64,000 bases of DNA from Oscillospiraceae bacterium (GCA_021199335.1 JAJQIG010000025.1:1-64000); one strand, 5' to 3'; shown: positions 52,357-62,146, counted from the stretch's first letter. Numbers and translations: made by a program. Notes: generated by a model not told the origin, from the sequence alone.

Positions 52357-53661
52357 ATGAGCGATGAAAAACTTGTTGTTGACGGCTTCGGCGAAGTCGA
52401 AATGGACGCTATCGGTGAGATTATGAACATCACCATGGGTTCGGCGGCAACTGCTGTTTCAAATATGCTTTCGGCAAAGGTATGGATTACTACGCCATCA
52501 GTTACCATGGTTAAGTCTGACGAGCTTTCATTTCCTGAGCTTGAACCGTCCATTATGGTTAGGATTAAGTATATTCAGGGCGTTGCGGGACAGAATGTTC
52601 TTGTCCTTAAACAAAATGATGTTCAGCTTATCCTTGATCAGCTTATGGGACTTCCGCTGGAGGTTACCGATGATTTTGAGTTTGACGAAATGAATATCTC
52701 GGCGGTCTGCGAGGTTATGAACCAGATGATGGGCGCATCCGCAACGGCGCTCTCCGAAATAATCGACACAGCGGTGGATATTTCAACCCCCGAGGCTTTT
52801 GTTCAAAAGAGCGATTCGGAATCGGTTACAAGCCTTTACGAAATAACCGACGACATTGTAGTAAGCATTAAATTCAACATCACAATCGATGGTGTTATCA
52901 ACTCGGAGTTTATATCCGTTCTTACCATTGACCTTGCAAAGGAAATGGCGGAGAAAATGATGGCAGGGTACAGCATTTCCACCGACGATACCGATACGGC
53001 GGCCGCTCCTGCAGCGGATACCTCGGCGGATAATCTCTCAGGCGGAGGTTCAACGCTTTCACAAGCGGAGATTGAGGCTCTTCTTAATGGCGGAGCAGCT
53101 GCTTCGAGCGAACCTACTCCCACACCTGCACCGACTCCTGCGCCCGCACCCGCGCAGAACGCCGCTCCGCAGGGCGCATACCCGCAGCAGCCTATGCAGG
53201 GGGGAATGCCGCAGTATGGATACGATCCGAATATGCAGCAGGGCGTGCCGCCATACGGAATGTATCAGCAGCAGCCCATGATGTACCAGCAGCCATATGG
53301 CTACGCTCAGCAGCAGCCCGCTCCGATGATGAACATTCAGCCGGTTCAGCTTCAGAACTTTGCTACATATAATAATAGCAGCCTTACACATGAGCAAAAC
53401 GACAACCTTAAGCTTCTTATGGATGTTCCGCTTAATGTTTCCGTTGAAATCGGTTCAACAACCAAAAAGGTTAAGGAGATTCTTGAATTTACCCAGGGAA
53501 CAATTATTGAGCTTGAGCGTCAGGCAGGCGCTCCCGTTGATATTATTGTAAACGGTAACCTTATTGCAAAGGGAGATGTTGTTGTTATTGACGATAATTT
53601 TGCAGTAAGAATTACAGAGATAATTAAATCGAAATTTTTAGATAATTTAGGTAAGGAGTAA
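52357..53661 (+). CDS. fliY: Flagellar motor switch phosphatase FliY
   Basis: A 434-residue protein: CheC-like phosphatase domain with two helix motifs (MDAIGEIMNITMGSAATAVS near 16 and MNISAVCEVMNQMMGASATA near 113), an internal LSQAEIEALLNGG peptide (near 228-242) resembling the FliM N-terminus, a Pro/Gln/Met/Tyr-rich linker (245-330), and a C-terminal FliN/SpoA domain (VSVEIGSTTKKVKEIL). FliY sits at the switch and dephosphorylates CheY-P. Second CheC motif has C for the usual Glu neighbour but keeps E and N. Confidence 0.93.
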   Translation: MSDEKLVVDGFGEVEMDAIGEIMNITMGSAATAVSNMLSAKVWITTPSVTMVKSDELSFPELEPSIMVRIKYIQGVAGQNVLVLKQNDVQLILDQLMGLPLEVTDDFEFDEMNISAVCEVMNQMMGASATALSEIIDTAVDISTPEAFVQKSDSESVTSLYEITDDIVVSIKFNITIDGVINSEFISVLTIDLAKEMAEKMMAGYSISTDDTDTAAAPAADTSADNLSGGGSTLSQAEIEALLNGGAAASSEPTPTPAPTPAPAPAQNAAPQGAYPQQPMQGGMPQYGYDPNMQQGVPPYGMYQQQPMMYQQPYGYAQQQPAPMMNIQPVQLQNFATYNNSSLTHEQNDNLKLLMDVPLNVSVEIGSTTKKVKEILEFTQGTIIELERQAGAPVDIIVNGNLIAKGDVVVIDDNFAVRITEIIKSKFLDNLGKE

Positions 53662-53667
53662 ATTATT

Positions 53668-54030
53668 ATGGATAAGAAGATTATGCTTGTTGACGACGCG
53701 GCTTTCATGAGGATGATGATTAAGGATGCGCTCACAAAGAACGGCTACACCAATATTATTGAGGCCGCAGACGGTGAGATTGCCTGCAACACATATGCAA
53801 ACGAACACCCCGACCTTGTTATTATGGACATTACAATGCCCAATAAGACGGGTATAGAAGCTCTTAGGGATATAAAGGCAAGCGATCCTTCGGCGAAGGT
53901 TGTTATGTGCTCCGCTATGGGTCAGGAGGCTATGGTTGTTGAAGCAATCAAGCTTGGCGCCCTTGACTTTATCGTTAAGCCGTTTAAACCGGACAGAATT
54001 CTTCAGACAGTTCAGAAGGTTCTCGGCTAA
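53668..54030 (+). CDS. cheY: Chemotaxis response regulator CheY
   Basis: A 120-residue single receiver domain. Acidic pair near residues 8-9 (DDA), phospho-acceptor Asp in LVIMDITMPNKTG (near 53), Ser/Thr in MCSAMGQEAM and Lys in IVKPFKPD (near 104). It is phosphorylated by CheA and binds FliM. Gene order fliM-fliY-cheY is the Bacillus/Clostridium order. ATG 53668 follows AAGGAG. Confidence 0.95.
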   Translation: MDKKIMLVDDAAFMRMMIKDALTKNGYTNIIEAADGEIACNTYANEHPDLVIMDITMPNKTGIEALRDIKASDPSAKVVMCSAMGQEAMVVEAIKLGALDFIVKPFKPDRILQTVQKVLG

Positions 54031-54060
54031 GTTCTTTTTCTGCTATGCGGAGGTTACGGC

Positions 54061-54471
54061 GTGTCTGAAATTTTTACGATAATTTGTGCGCTTTTAGGCG
54101 TTATAGGCTTAATTTTTATTACATATTACGCTGTAAGGTGGCTGAATAAAAAATTCCGCGGCGCAGGCTGGAATGGTCCGCAGAACGGGATAAAAATTGT
54201 TGAATGCATGGGAATTGCCCAGGATAAGCAGCTTTTGGTCATCGAAGTCGGAAGAAAGGCTATGCTTTTGGGCGTAACCCCAAACTCTGTTACCAAGCTG
54301 TCCGATCTTGATGATGCGGATTTGGCGGAAATCAGGGTCTGCTCGCAAAAAGGCGGTTCAAGCTTTGCCGACAGCTTTAAGAGCATTATCGCAGGAGGTA
54401 AAAAAAGCGGTTCCGCAGACGGTTCGGTACGGGAGGACGATTACAAGGTTGATGAAAACAACGATTTTTAA
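54061..54471 (+). CDS. fliO: Flagellar biosynthetic protein FliO (FliZ-type)
   Basis: A 136-residue protein with one membrane helix (residues 5-25) and a cytoplasmic domain with IKIVECMGIAQDKQLLVIEVGRK, the FliO core. It helps assemble FliP into the export gate. GTG start at 54061 follows GCGGAGGTT. Overlaps fliP by 20 bases. Confidence 0.88.
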   Translation: MSEIFTIICALLGVIGLIFITYYAVRWLNKKFRGAGWNGPQNGIKIVECMGIAQDKQLLVIEVGRKAMLLGVTPNSVTKLSDLDDADLAEIRVCSQKGGSSFADSFKSIIAGGKKSGSADGSVREDDYKVDENNDF

Positions 54472-55405
54472 ACACGGAGGTGCGGCAGCACTTAAAAAAA
54501 TTGCATCGACTGCCGCCGCTGTATGTGTTTTGATGGCGGGAGCAGTGTTCTTTCCATCAATTGAGGCTTCCGCTGAAGATGGGATAGGCATTGTTACTAC
54601 CATTCCGAACGTTGAAACCTCGGTTCCGCAGCAGACGCAGGAGCTTCAGGATCCCGAAGAACAGGTTCAGGAGCAGCAGGATGACGAGCTTCCGTATGAG
54701 GAGCCTGTAACGGACGATGATCTTGACGCCGAAAGCCTGCTTGACCTTCTTGACATTAATAATAGTTCAAACACGATTGACCTTATAATTCTGATTACCA
54801 TATTGTCGGTTGCGCCGTCAATTCTGGTGATGCTGACCTGCTTTACAAGGATTGTCATATCGTTTTCTCTGCTGAGAAACGCTATGGGCGTTCAGCAATC
54901 CCCTCCCAATCAGGTTATGATAGGTCTTGCATTATTTTTAACGCTTTTTATTATGTCGCCCGTTATTTCAGAGATGAACGAGGTGGCATATGTACCATAT
55001 AAAAACGGGGAATATACATCGGTTGAGGCTATACAGGAGGCATCCGTTCCCCTTAAAAAGTGGATGCTTAAAAACACCTCCAATGAATCAATGAACTTCT
55101 TCCTTGAGCTTTCGGGTTCTGAGGCAAGTATTGAAAATGAAGAGGAGTTCCTTGAGGAAGTCAGCTTCACAACGGTTGTTCCCGCATTCATTTTGAGCGA
55201 AATCAAAATTGGTTTTGAGATTGGCTTCCTGCTTTACATACCGTTCCTTATTGTCGACATTGTTGTTTCAACGGTGCTTATGTCAATGGGTATGATGATG
55301 CTCCCGCCGACGACCATTTCTATTCCGTTTAAGATACTTTTGTTTATTCTTGCCGATGGATGGACGCTGCTTGTAGGGTCCCTTGTAAACGGCTTTAATA
55401 CATAG
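54452..55405 (+). CDS. fliP: Flagellar export gate protein FliP
   Basis: A 317-residue protein. An N-terminal signal peptide (residues about 12-35, ending ASAED) and a long Glu/Gln-rich acidic segment (40-95) precede the four-helix FliP core, with MLTCFTRIVISFSLLRNAMG near 125 and PPNQVMIGLALFLT. FliP, FliQ and FliR form the core of the export pore. ATG 54452 lies inside the end of fliO; the longer frame from 54308 is a shadow of fliO. Confidence 0.94.
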   Translation: MKTTIFKHGGAAALKKIASTAAAVCVLMAGAVFFPSIEASAEDGIGIVTTIPNVETSVPQQTQELQDPEEQVQEQQDDELPYEEPVTDDDLDAESLLDLLDINNSSNTIDLIILITILSVAPSILVMLTCFTRIVISFSLLRNAMGVQQSPPNQVMIGLALFLTLFIMSPVISEMNEVAYVPYKNGEYTSVEAIQEASVPLKKWMLKNTSNESMNFFLELSGSEASIENEEEFLEEVSFTTVVPAFILSEIKIGFEIGFLLYIPFLIVDIVVSTVLMSMGMMMLPPTTISIPFKILLFILADGWTLLVGSLVNGFNT

Positions 55406-55424
55406 AAAGGGGCGGCGGAGGAAA

Positions 55425-55709
55425 ATGACCCAGGATTTGGTTTTGCAGGTTTTTAGGGACGCCCTTATGCTTTCGATTAAGTTGGCGGGGCCGCTGCTTC
55501 TTGTAAGTATGATTGTCGGACTTGTTATATCGATTCTTCAGGCGGCAACTCAGGTTCATGAACAAACCCTTTCATTTGTCCCAAAGGCATTGGTAATCGC
55601 CGTTATGCTTCTCCTTATGGCGCCGATGATGATAAATTCAATGAACGATTTTGTCTATGAGGTTTTTGACATTATCGCACAGGTGAGCAGTCAGACGGTT
55701 ATGATCTAA
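55425..55709 (+). CDS. fliQ: Flagellar export gate protein FliQ
   Basis: A 94-residue protein with two membrane helices, including LLVSMIVGLVISILQAATQVHEQTLSFVPK in parts (GLVISILQAATQVHEQTL). Full family length. Ribosome site GGCGGAGG. Helical subunit of the export pore between fliP and fliR. Confidence 0.95.
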   Translation: MTQDLVLQVFRDALMLSIKLAGPLLLVSMIVGLVISILQAATQVHEQTLSFVPKALVIAVMLLLMAPMMINSMNDFVYEVFDIIAQVSSQTVMI

Positions 55710-55723
55710 ACGGAGGGCTTTGG

Positions 55724-56509
55724 ATGGATTTTTATGACCTTCTGTTTGATAATTTTGAAACCAATCTTTTGGTTTTTTCAAGGGTTATCGGTATTTTTGC
55801 CTTTAATCCGATTTTATCCAGAAGAAATGTTCCAACTATGGTCAGAGTGATATGCTGTTTGCTTATCGCAATGATTGTTATAATGGTAAAACAGCCCGAA
55901 CCTGTGGATACGGGGGAGGTAGTCGGAGTTTATCTGATGATGATTCTTCGGGAAGGGTTCATCGGCGTAGTGCTGGGCTTTGTTACCGATATGTTTTTTT
56001 ACAGCGTTCAAATGGGCGGCGAAGTAATGGATATGCAGGCGGGTTTGGGCATGGCGAAGGTATTCGACCCCGGAACCAATATGCAGATGTCAATTATGGG
56101 CTCCTTTGTGAGCTTTATGATGTACCTTTACTTCTTTGTAACAAACGCCCATATGACATATATTGAGCTTTTTGTGAGATCCTTTGATATTATTCCGCTT
56201 GGAACCGGAGGGTTCAATTCGGATCTCGGAATTATACTTGTTGAGTATTTTTCCGTTGTTCTTACGCTGGTTATGAAGATTGCCATGCCGATTGTTGTAT
56301 CGCAGATGATACTTCAATTCTGTGTCGGCGTTCTTATGAAATCAGTTCCGCAGATTCAGATTATGGTAGTCAATATCCAGCTCAAGGTTGGATTCGGCTT
56401 CCTTATACTGTTCCTTGTCGCCGTGCCGCTGTCGAACTTCATCGACACGTATATGGACACATGGATTGAAACGCTTGAGGGCGTACTTCCCCTCATACCC
56501 GCCCAGTAA
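55724..56509 (+). CDS. fliR: Flagellar export gate protein FliR
   Basis: A 261-residue membrane protein with about six helices; FSRVIGIFAFNPILSRRNVP near 18 and GFVTDMFFYSVQMGGEVMDMQAGL near 87 are typical (quoted in part). Closes the FliP5-FliQ4-FliR1 pore. ATG 55724 follows GGAGGGCTT. Confidence 0.95.
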   Translation: MDFYDLLFDNFETNLLVFSRVIGIFAFNPILSRRNVPTMVRVICCLLIAMIVIMVKQPEPVDTGEVVGVYLMMILREGFIGVVLGFVTDMFFYSVQMGGEVMDMQAGLGMAKVFDPGTNMQMSIMGSFVSFMMYLYFFVTNAHMTYIELFVRSFDIIPLGTGGFNSDLGIILVEYFSVVLTLVMKIAMPIVVSQMILQFCVGVLMKSVPQIQIMVVNIQLKVGFGFLILFLVAVPLSNFIDTYMDTWIETLEGVLPLIPAQ

Positions 56510-56524
56510 AAAGGGGGAAATGCT

Positions 56525-57634
56525 ATGCCTGAAACCGCAGGTGAAAAAACCGAAAAGGCGACCGAGCATAAACGGCGCGAGGAGCGTAAAAAGGGCAACG
56601 TTATGCAAAGCAAGGACGTTGTTACGGCGGCTTTTATCCTTTCTGTTTTCGGGCTGCTCCGTGTTATGGCGAAGCTCATGCTTACCACAACGGAGGATTC
56701 CATACAATATTGGATGTCAATTGCAGGGCTTGGAATGGGCGACAACGGAACAACCATTCAGGGTATGCAGGTTTATGCAAGGCTTGTTCTTGAGATAGGC
56801 AAGGTTGTAGTTATCGTTGCGGGGCCGATACTTTTGGTTTCGCTGCTTGTGACGATTATTGCAACGGGCGCTCAGACAAGGTTCATTTTCTCAAAGGAAT
56901 CGCTCAAGTTTAAGTTTGATAAGCTCAATCCTATAAATGGAATAAAGAAAATGTTTTCCATAAGCTCCTTGTTTGAGCTTGCGAAGTCTATCCTGAAGCT
57001 TGCGATACTCGTTTTTGTGGTTTACGGTGAGGTTAAAGACCGTATCCCCGAGCTTGCAAAGCTGTATGATATGGATCTTCTTAATTCGCTTGTTTATATG
57101 GCGGATGCGGTTTTCTCAATCGTAATGCAGGTCGCTATGGTTTTTGTCGGAGTTGCGGTTGTGGACGTGCTTTTCCAGTATTTCAAGTTTGAAAAGGACA
57201 TGAGGATGACTAAGCAGGAGGTTAAGGAGGAGTACAAAAGCCTTGAGGGAGATCCCCAGGTTAAGGGAAAGCGGCGTCAGATTCAGCGCCAGATGGCAAT
57301 GAGCCGTATGATGGATGCCGTTCCGGATGCGGATGTCATAATAAGAAACCCTACTCACTTTGCCGTTGCGGTAAAGTATGATGAATATAAAAACAATGCC
57401 CCTGTGGTTGTTGCAAAGGGTGCGGATAATTTGGCGATGAAAATTGTCGATATTGCCGAGAAAAACAACGTTGCCACAGTGGAGAACAAGCCCCTTGCAA
57501 GGGGACTTTACGATGCGGTTGAGGTTGGAAAGGAAATTCCGCCAAGCTTTTATCACGCAGTCGCAGAGGTTCTCGCTTTTGTGTATGGTCTTACCGACAG
57601 AAAGCCCGGAGAGCCTCCGAAATCCTACTATTGA
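56525..57634 (+). CDS. flhB: Flagellar export gate protein FlhB
   Basis: A 369-residue protein. Basic N-terminus (AGEKTEKATEHKRREERKKG), four membrane helices (about 30-215) and a cytoplasmic domain with the self-cleaving NPTHFAVAVKYD motif near residue 275. Cleavage at N-P switches substrate class after FliK senses hook length. All key residues present. ATG 56525 follows GGGGGAAA. Confidence 0.96.
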   Translation: MPETAGEKTEKATEHKRREERKKGNVMQSKDVVTAAFILSVFGLLRVMAKLMLTTTEDSIQYWMSIAGLGMGDNGTTIQGMQVYARLVLEIGKVVVIVAGPILLVSLLVTIIATGAQTRFIFSKESLKFKFDKLNPINGIKKMFSISSLFELAKSILKLAILVFVVYGEVKDRIPELAKLYDMDLLNSLVYMADAVFSIVMQVAMVFVGVAVVDVLFQYFKFEKDMRMTKQEVKEEYKSLEGDPQVKGKRRQIQRQMAMSRMMDAVPDADVIIRNPTHFAVAVKYDEYKNNAPVVVAKGADNLAMKIVDIAEKNNVATVENKPLARGLYDAVEVGKEIPPSFYHAVAEVLAFVYGLTDRKPGEPPKSYY

Positions 57635-57658
57635 TGAAAGGCAGTGTGCTGCTAAGCT

Positions 57659-59737
57659 GTGAAAAAATATCTGGATAATGTTGTTACGATATTTGTAATA
57701 GTTGCTATATTTTTGATCATCATACCGCTGCCGACATGGCTGTTGGATATGCTGTTTGTTGTTAATATCGCATTGTCGCTGGTTATTTTGCTGATAACAA
57801 TGTACGTTAAGGAACCGTTGGAATTTTCGATTTTCCCTTCGCTGCTCCTTATTACGACCATTTTCAGGCTCGGACTTAATATCTCTTCTACAAGGCTTAT
57901 TCTTTCCCAACAGGGCAATGCGGGTCAAATTGTTGCGGCGTTCGGCTCGTTTGTTATGAAAGGCAATGCCGTTATCGGATTTATTGTATTTATACTTATT
58001 ACCGTTGTGCAGATGCTTGTTGTAACAAAGGGCGCGGAGCGAGTTGCTGAGGTAACCGCTCGATTTACGTTGGACGCTATGCCCGGTAAACAGATGGCTA
58101 TCGATGCCGACCTTAATTCGGGAACGATTAACGAAGCCGAGGCTAAAATCCGCCGTGAGAAAATTCAGCGTGAATCCGACTTTTTCGGAGCTATGGACGG
58201 TGCTTCAAAGTTTATCAAGGGCGACGCTACGTTTTCAATCGTTGCGGCAGTTGTAAACCTTATCGGCGGAATTATTATGGGTCTTTTGTTTGACGGAATG
58301 GATTTCAGCACAGTGCTGACGACATACACTATGGCAACCGTTGGCGACGGTCTTTGCTCGCAGGTTCCTGCGCTCCTTATCTCCACTGCGATGGGTATGA
58401 TTGTAACTCGTTCCGCGTCGGAGGAAAACCTTGCTACCGATGTTAAGAATCAGTTTGCATCGCAGCCTATGGTTCTTATGATAGCGGGCGCAATTATGAT
58501 TGTTATGATGCTTATCCCGGGCTTCCCGAAGGCTCAGCTTCTTATCCTCGGCGCAGGGCTGCTTGCGCTTGGAATCATTCTTCAGAGAAATCAAAGGCAG
58601 CTTGCCGTTGCTCAGAATGACACCGCAAGGGAAATGGCTGAAAATAAAGAGGCTCTTTCCGAAATGGAATATTATAAGGACATTGACAATGTTTATAAGC
58701 TGCTGGAGGTTGAACCGATTGAAATGGAGTTCGGTTACAGCCTTATACCACTTGCGGATGAATCGGCGGGAGGAACGCTTATTGAACGAGTTGTTATTTT
58801 CCGAAAACAATTTGCGCTTGATATGGGTATGGTTTTTCCCTCGGTAAGAATGAGGGATAATCAGCACATAAACCCCAATCAATATGTTATAAAAATAAAA
58901 GGCGAGGTCATTGCCCAGGCTGAAATCCTTATGGATCATTACCTTGCTCTTGACAGCGGCAGCGTTACGCATGAGGTTGACGGAATAGATACAATTGAAC
59001 CTGCGTTTAACATCCCCGCAAAATGGATTCCCGAACAAAACAAGCTCAGGGCGGAGGTTGCGGGATACACGCTTATTGATCCGACATCGGTTATTATTAC
59101 GCATCTTTCGGAAGTTATAAAATCCCATGCTCATGAGCTGCTTTCACGTCAGGACGTTAAGACCATGCTTGACAAGCTCAAGCAGACCAATCCCGCGATT
59201 GTTGACGATATTGTTCCTTCAATCGTGACGCCCGCTTATTTGCAAAAGGTTCTTTGTCTGCTCCTTAAAGAAGGTGTTCCTATAAGGGACCTGCAGACGA
59301 TACTTGAAACCATTGCCGATAATCAGCACACAATGAAGGACGTTGACATTACAACGGAGTATGTTCGCCAGGCGCTTAAACGTACAATAACAAGGCGATT
59401 TGCCGATGGCGGTCAGATTCGAGTGCTTACGCTCGATACGGAAACGGAGAATAAAATTGTCGCATCCGTTAAGAAATCCGACCAAGGCTCTTACCTTGCG
59501 ATGGATCCGCAGACGATTCAGCTTCTTATCGCTTCGCTTAATGAGCAGATAGACAGGGTTAAGGATGTTATTCCAACGCCGATAGTTCTTACGTCACCGA
59601 TTGTAAGAATTTATTTCAAAAAACTCGTTGACCAGTTTATACCCAATATAACGGTGCTTTCTTTCAGCGAAATTGACAACTCGGTTCAGATTCAGGCTGT
59701 CGGAAATGTTGCGATTGCCCAGACTTCCGGGGTGTGA
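57659..59737 (+). CDS. flhA: Flagellar export gate protein FlhA
   Basis: A 692-residue protein with eight membrane helices in the first 330 residues, the family block RVAEVTARFTLDAMPGKQMAIDADLNSG near 120 (quoted in part as FTLDAMPGKQMAIDADLN), and a C-terminal docking domain for chaperone-substrate complexes. It forms the nonameric ring of the export gate. GTG start at 57659. In most Firmicutes flhF and flhG follow; here a sigma factor gene follows at once. Confidence 0.96.
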   Translation: MKKYLDNVVTIFVIVAIFLIIIPLPTWLLDMLFVVNIALSLVILLITMYVKEPLEFSIFPSLLLITTIFRLGLNISSTRLILSQQGNAGQIVAAFGSFVMKGNAVIGFIVFILITVVQMLVVTKGAERVAEVTARFTLDAMPGKQMAIDADLNSGTINEAEAKIRREKIQRESDFFGAMDGASKFIKGDATFSIVAAVVNLIGGIIMGLLFDGMDFSTVLTTYTMATVGDGLCSQVPALLISTAMGMIVTRSASEENLATDVKNQFASQPMVLMIAGAIMIVMMLIPGFPKAQLLILGAGLLALGIILQRNQRQLAVAQNDTAREMAENKEALSEMEYYKDIDNVYKLLEVEPIEMEFGYSLIPLADESAGGTLIERVVIFRKQFALDMGMVFPSVRMRDNQHINPNQYVIKIKGEVIAQAEILMDHYLALDSGSVTHEVDGIDTIEPAFNIPAKWIPEQNKLRAEVAGYTLIDPTSVIITHLSEVIKSHAHELLSRQDVKTMLDKLKQTNPAIVDDIVPSIVTPAYLQKVLCLLLKEGVPIRDLQTILETIADNQHTMKDVDITTEYVRQALKRTITRRFADGGQIRVLTLDTETENKIVASVKKSDQGSYLAMDPQTIQLLIASLNEQIDRVKDVIPTPIVLTSPIVRIYFKKLVDQFIPNITVLSFSEIDNSVQIQAVGNVAIAQTSGV

Positions 59738-59752
59738 AAGGAGTGAGTTTTG

Positions 59753-60535
59753 ATGTCCGATACAAATAATGAGGGAAAAATGTCAGCCGAGGAAAAGGCT
59801 GAGATTCTACGCAAATATAAGGAAACGGGCGACAAAGCTCTTAGGAATAACGCCGTTATGGCATACATGAACATTGTTCGCTATGCCGCAATGTCAACAA
59901 GAAATATGTATGCAAAATATGCGGACAGCGAGGATATTATCAACGAGGCAACAATCGCCCTTATGTCTGCTATTGACAGCTTTGACCCGAACAAGAACGT
60001 TAAGTTTGAAACCTACGCTTCAATTAAGGTCAGGGGCGCAATTATAGATTACATAAGACGGCAGGATATTGTTCCGAGAAATGTAAGGCGTTTTGCGAGG
60101 GAGTACGACGCCGCTTATTCGGAGCTGTTTTCAAGGCTTGACAGAGAGCCTACGGATGATGAGCTTGCGGAATATCTCAAGCTTCCGAAAGCTAAATTTG
60201 ACAGCTGCATGGCAAAATCCGCCGCCGCTCAGACCTTATCCTTTGAGGATTTGGTCATAAACAATAATTTTGACCTTTCCGATGATGTTTCGGAGGATGG
60301 CGTGTGGTCGGCGGAGGCTTCGCTTTACCGAGAGGAAAAAATGAAGTACCTTGCGCAGGCTATCGCTTCACTTAAAGAAAAGGAACGGCTTGTCATTACC
60401 CTGTATTACTATGAAAAGCTGAAATTTTCCGATATAGGCAAGGTTCTTGAGGTTTCGGAATCGAGAATTTGCCAAATTCATGCGCAAGCAGTCGCCAAAA
60501 TGAAAAATTATATGTCCGAGTATCTCGGAAAATAA
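59753..60535 (+). CDS. fliA: RNA polymerase sigma factor, FliA/WhiG (sigma-28) family
   Basis: A 260-residue sigma factor with region 2 (YADSEDIINEATIALMSAIDSFDPN, FETYASIKVRGAIIDYIRRQD quoted in part), region 3 and region 4 helix-turn-helix (FSDIGKVLEVSESRICQIHAQAV). The short form without region 1 and IKVRGAIIDYIR are typical of FliA/SigD. It would transcribe late flagellar genes such as flagellin and chemoreceptors. ATG 59753 follows AAGGAG by nine bases; TTG 59750 is less likely. Confidence 0.9.
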   Translation: MSDTNNEGKMSAEEKAEILRKYKETGDKALRNNAVMAYMNIVRYAAMSTRNMYAKYADSEDIINEATIALMSAIDSFDPNKNVKFETYASIKVRGAIIDYIRRQDIVPRNVRRFAREYDAAYSELFSRLDREPTDDELAEYLKLPKAKFDSCMAKSAAAQTLSFEDLVINNNFDLSDDVSEDGVWSAEASLYREEKMKYLAQAIASLKEKERLVITLYYYEKLKFSDIGKVLEVSESRICQIHAQAVAKMKNYMSEYLGK

Positions 60536-60573
60536 CGCAGATAAGCCCTTTATTGAACGAAAGGATGGATTTT

Positions 60574-61326
60574 ATGCTCAGAGGCTACTACACCGCCGCA
60601 AACGGCATTATAAACGAGCAGCGAATACTCAACGTTATTACAAATAATATAGCTAACGTTAAAACGGCGGGCTATAAAACCGAAATTGCAATTCCCACGA
60701 CCTTTGCCGAGGAGATGCTCCTCATTAACGGGGAATCGAGCGAAACCGGCACGATTCGTTACAGAACCCTCCAGGAAACCTACACAAATCTTGAGCAGGC
60801 ATCCTTTGAGGAAACAGGTTCAAGGCTTGATATGGCGCTTGTCGGCAATGTTTACTTCAATATAGAAAACCGAAAAACGGGTGAAACCCTCCTTACAAGA
60901 AACGGTCAGTTCTCTTTGGACAGCGAGGGATACCTCGTCCTCGGCCCATCGGGAAGAATACTTGACGAGGACGGCAACCCAATCCAGCTCGGAACAGCCG
61001 ATTTTTCCGTTTCAAGGGACGGAGTGATTTCCGTTGATGACGGAAGAACAATTACCCTCGGCCTTACATACCTCCCCGCCGATACCGCCATTGAGAGGAT
61101 CGACGACAATATGTTCAGACCCTATGAGGACTTTGAAACGGGGAATATCCCTGCGGATGAGGAATATCAGGTTAGGCAGGGAAGCTACGAACGTTCAAAC
61201 GTTGATGTTGCGGAGGAAACAATCAGGGCGATGGATTCGCAGAATGTTTTTACCGCCTGCAGCACCGCTCTTAAAATAATCAACAGCGTTAATGAGATTG
61301 CCGCGAACGATCTTGCAAAAATATGA
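60574..61326 (+). CDS. flgF: Flagellar basal-body rod protein, FlgF/FlgG family (first copy)
   Basis: A 250-residue protein with N-terminal rod signature ILNVITNNIANVKTAGYKTE, a central beta domain (LTRNGQFSLDSEGYLVLGPSG) and C-terminal signature GSYERSNVDVAEETIRAM. One of two tandem FlgF/FlgG-like proteins; the order and the shorter middle suggest proximal rod (FlgF, FlhO in Bacillus). ATG 60574 follows GAAAGGATGG; the upstream frame to 60469 overlaps the sigma gene. Confidence 0.86.
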   Translation: MLRGYYTAANGIINEQRILNVITNNIANVKTAGYKTEIAIPTTFAEEMLLINGESSETGTIRYRTLQETYTNLEQASFEETGSRLDMALVGNVYFNIENRKTGETLLTRNGQFSLDSEGYLVLGPSGRILDEDGNPIQLGTADFSVSRDGVISVDDGRTITLGLTYLPADTAIERIDDNMFRPYEDFETGNIPADEEYQVRQGSYERSNVDVAEETIRAMDSQNVFTACSTALKIINSVNEIAANDLAKI

Positions 61327-61344
61327 TAGGATGTTACGCAATAT

Positions 61345-61384
61345 GGCAGCTTCCCAAGGCTGCGCTTAAATCTGAAAGGGGAAA
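61345..61384 (+). repeat. Loose third copy of the intergenic element (before flgG)
   Basis: A GCAGC/GCTGC hairpin, GGCTGCGCTTAAA and a GGGGAAA ending resemble the elements before motA and fliM but the GCGCCTTAT start is missing. Confidence 0.25.
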
Positions 61385-61390
61385 TGTGCT

Positions 61391-62125
61391 ATGAGTAAAA
61401 TAGGATACCATACCGCCGCTTCGGGCGTTATAAGCTATCAGCTCGGAATGGATATTACCGCAAACAATATTGCAAACGTAAACACCTACGGCTTTAAGGC
61501 TTCAAGGCCCTCCTTCGCAGACCTTATTTACACAAAAAGGAACACTGATAACGAGGAGGTACAGTTCGGCCACGGAGCAAGAGTTGACAAAACAGATATG
61601 ATGTTCGAACAATCGCAGGTTCGTGATACGGGGCGTGAGCTGGATTTTGCTGCGCTTGATGAGGGCTTTTTCGCAATCGAAACCGCCGGTACGGGCGATG
61701 TTGAGTACACGAAGGACGGCGCTTTCTATTTGAGCAATATGGAGGACGGAACATATATGCTTGTGGATTCAAAGGGCGGATTTGTCCTTGATTATGACGG
61801 AAATCGAATCACCGTTCCGTTTGTGGAGGATTCAACAGATATTGATATTGTTGCGCTTACCAATATGATAGGAACGTATACATTTGAGAATCCCTACGGT
61901 CTTGATCAGGTTGGCGATAATTACTTTGAAGCAAACCTTTCCAGCGGAGAAGCGGTTTCCGATGATACGGTTACAAAGAAGAACGGTTACCTTGAGGCTT
62001 CATCGACAAATATTGCAAATGAAATGTCAAAGGTTATTGAATATCAGAGAGCGTTCCAGCTTAATGTTACGATGGTTAAAACCCATAATGAGCTTGAGGA
62101 TATTGTAAATAATCTCAGAAATTAA
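61391..62125 (+). CDS. flgG: Flagellar basal-body rod protein, FlgF/FlgG family (second copy)
   Basis: A 244-residue protein with LGMDITANNIANVNTYGFKA (near 18-37), YTKDGAFYLSNMEDGTY near 104 and a C-terminal block with NGYLEASSTNIANEMSKVIEYQRAFQLN (quoted in part). It is closer to FlgG/FlgE at both ends than the preceding paralogue and probably forms the distal rod. ATG 61391 follows GAAAGGGGAAA. Confidence 0.86.
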   Translation: MSKIGYHTAASGVISYQLGMDITANNIANVNTYGFKASRPSFADLIYTKRNTDNEEVQFGHGARVDKTDMMFEQSQVRDTGRELDFAALDEGFFAIETAGTGDVEYTKDGAFYLSNMEDGTYMLVDSKGGFVLDYDGNRITVPFVEDSTDIDIVALTNMIGTYTFENPYGLDQVGDNYFEANLSSGEAVSDDTVTKKNGYLEASSTNIANEMSKVIEYQRAFQLNVTMVKTHNELEDIVNNLRN

Positions 62126-62146
62126 GCCGAAAGGAATTATACGTAA

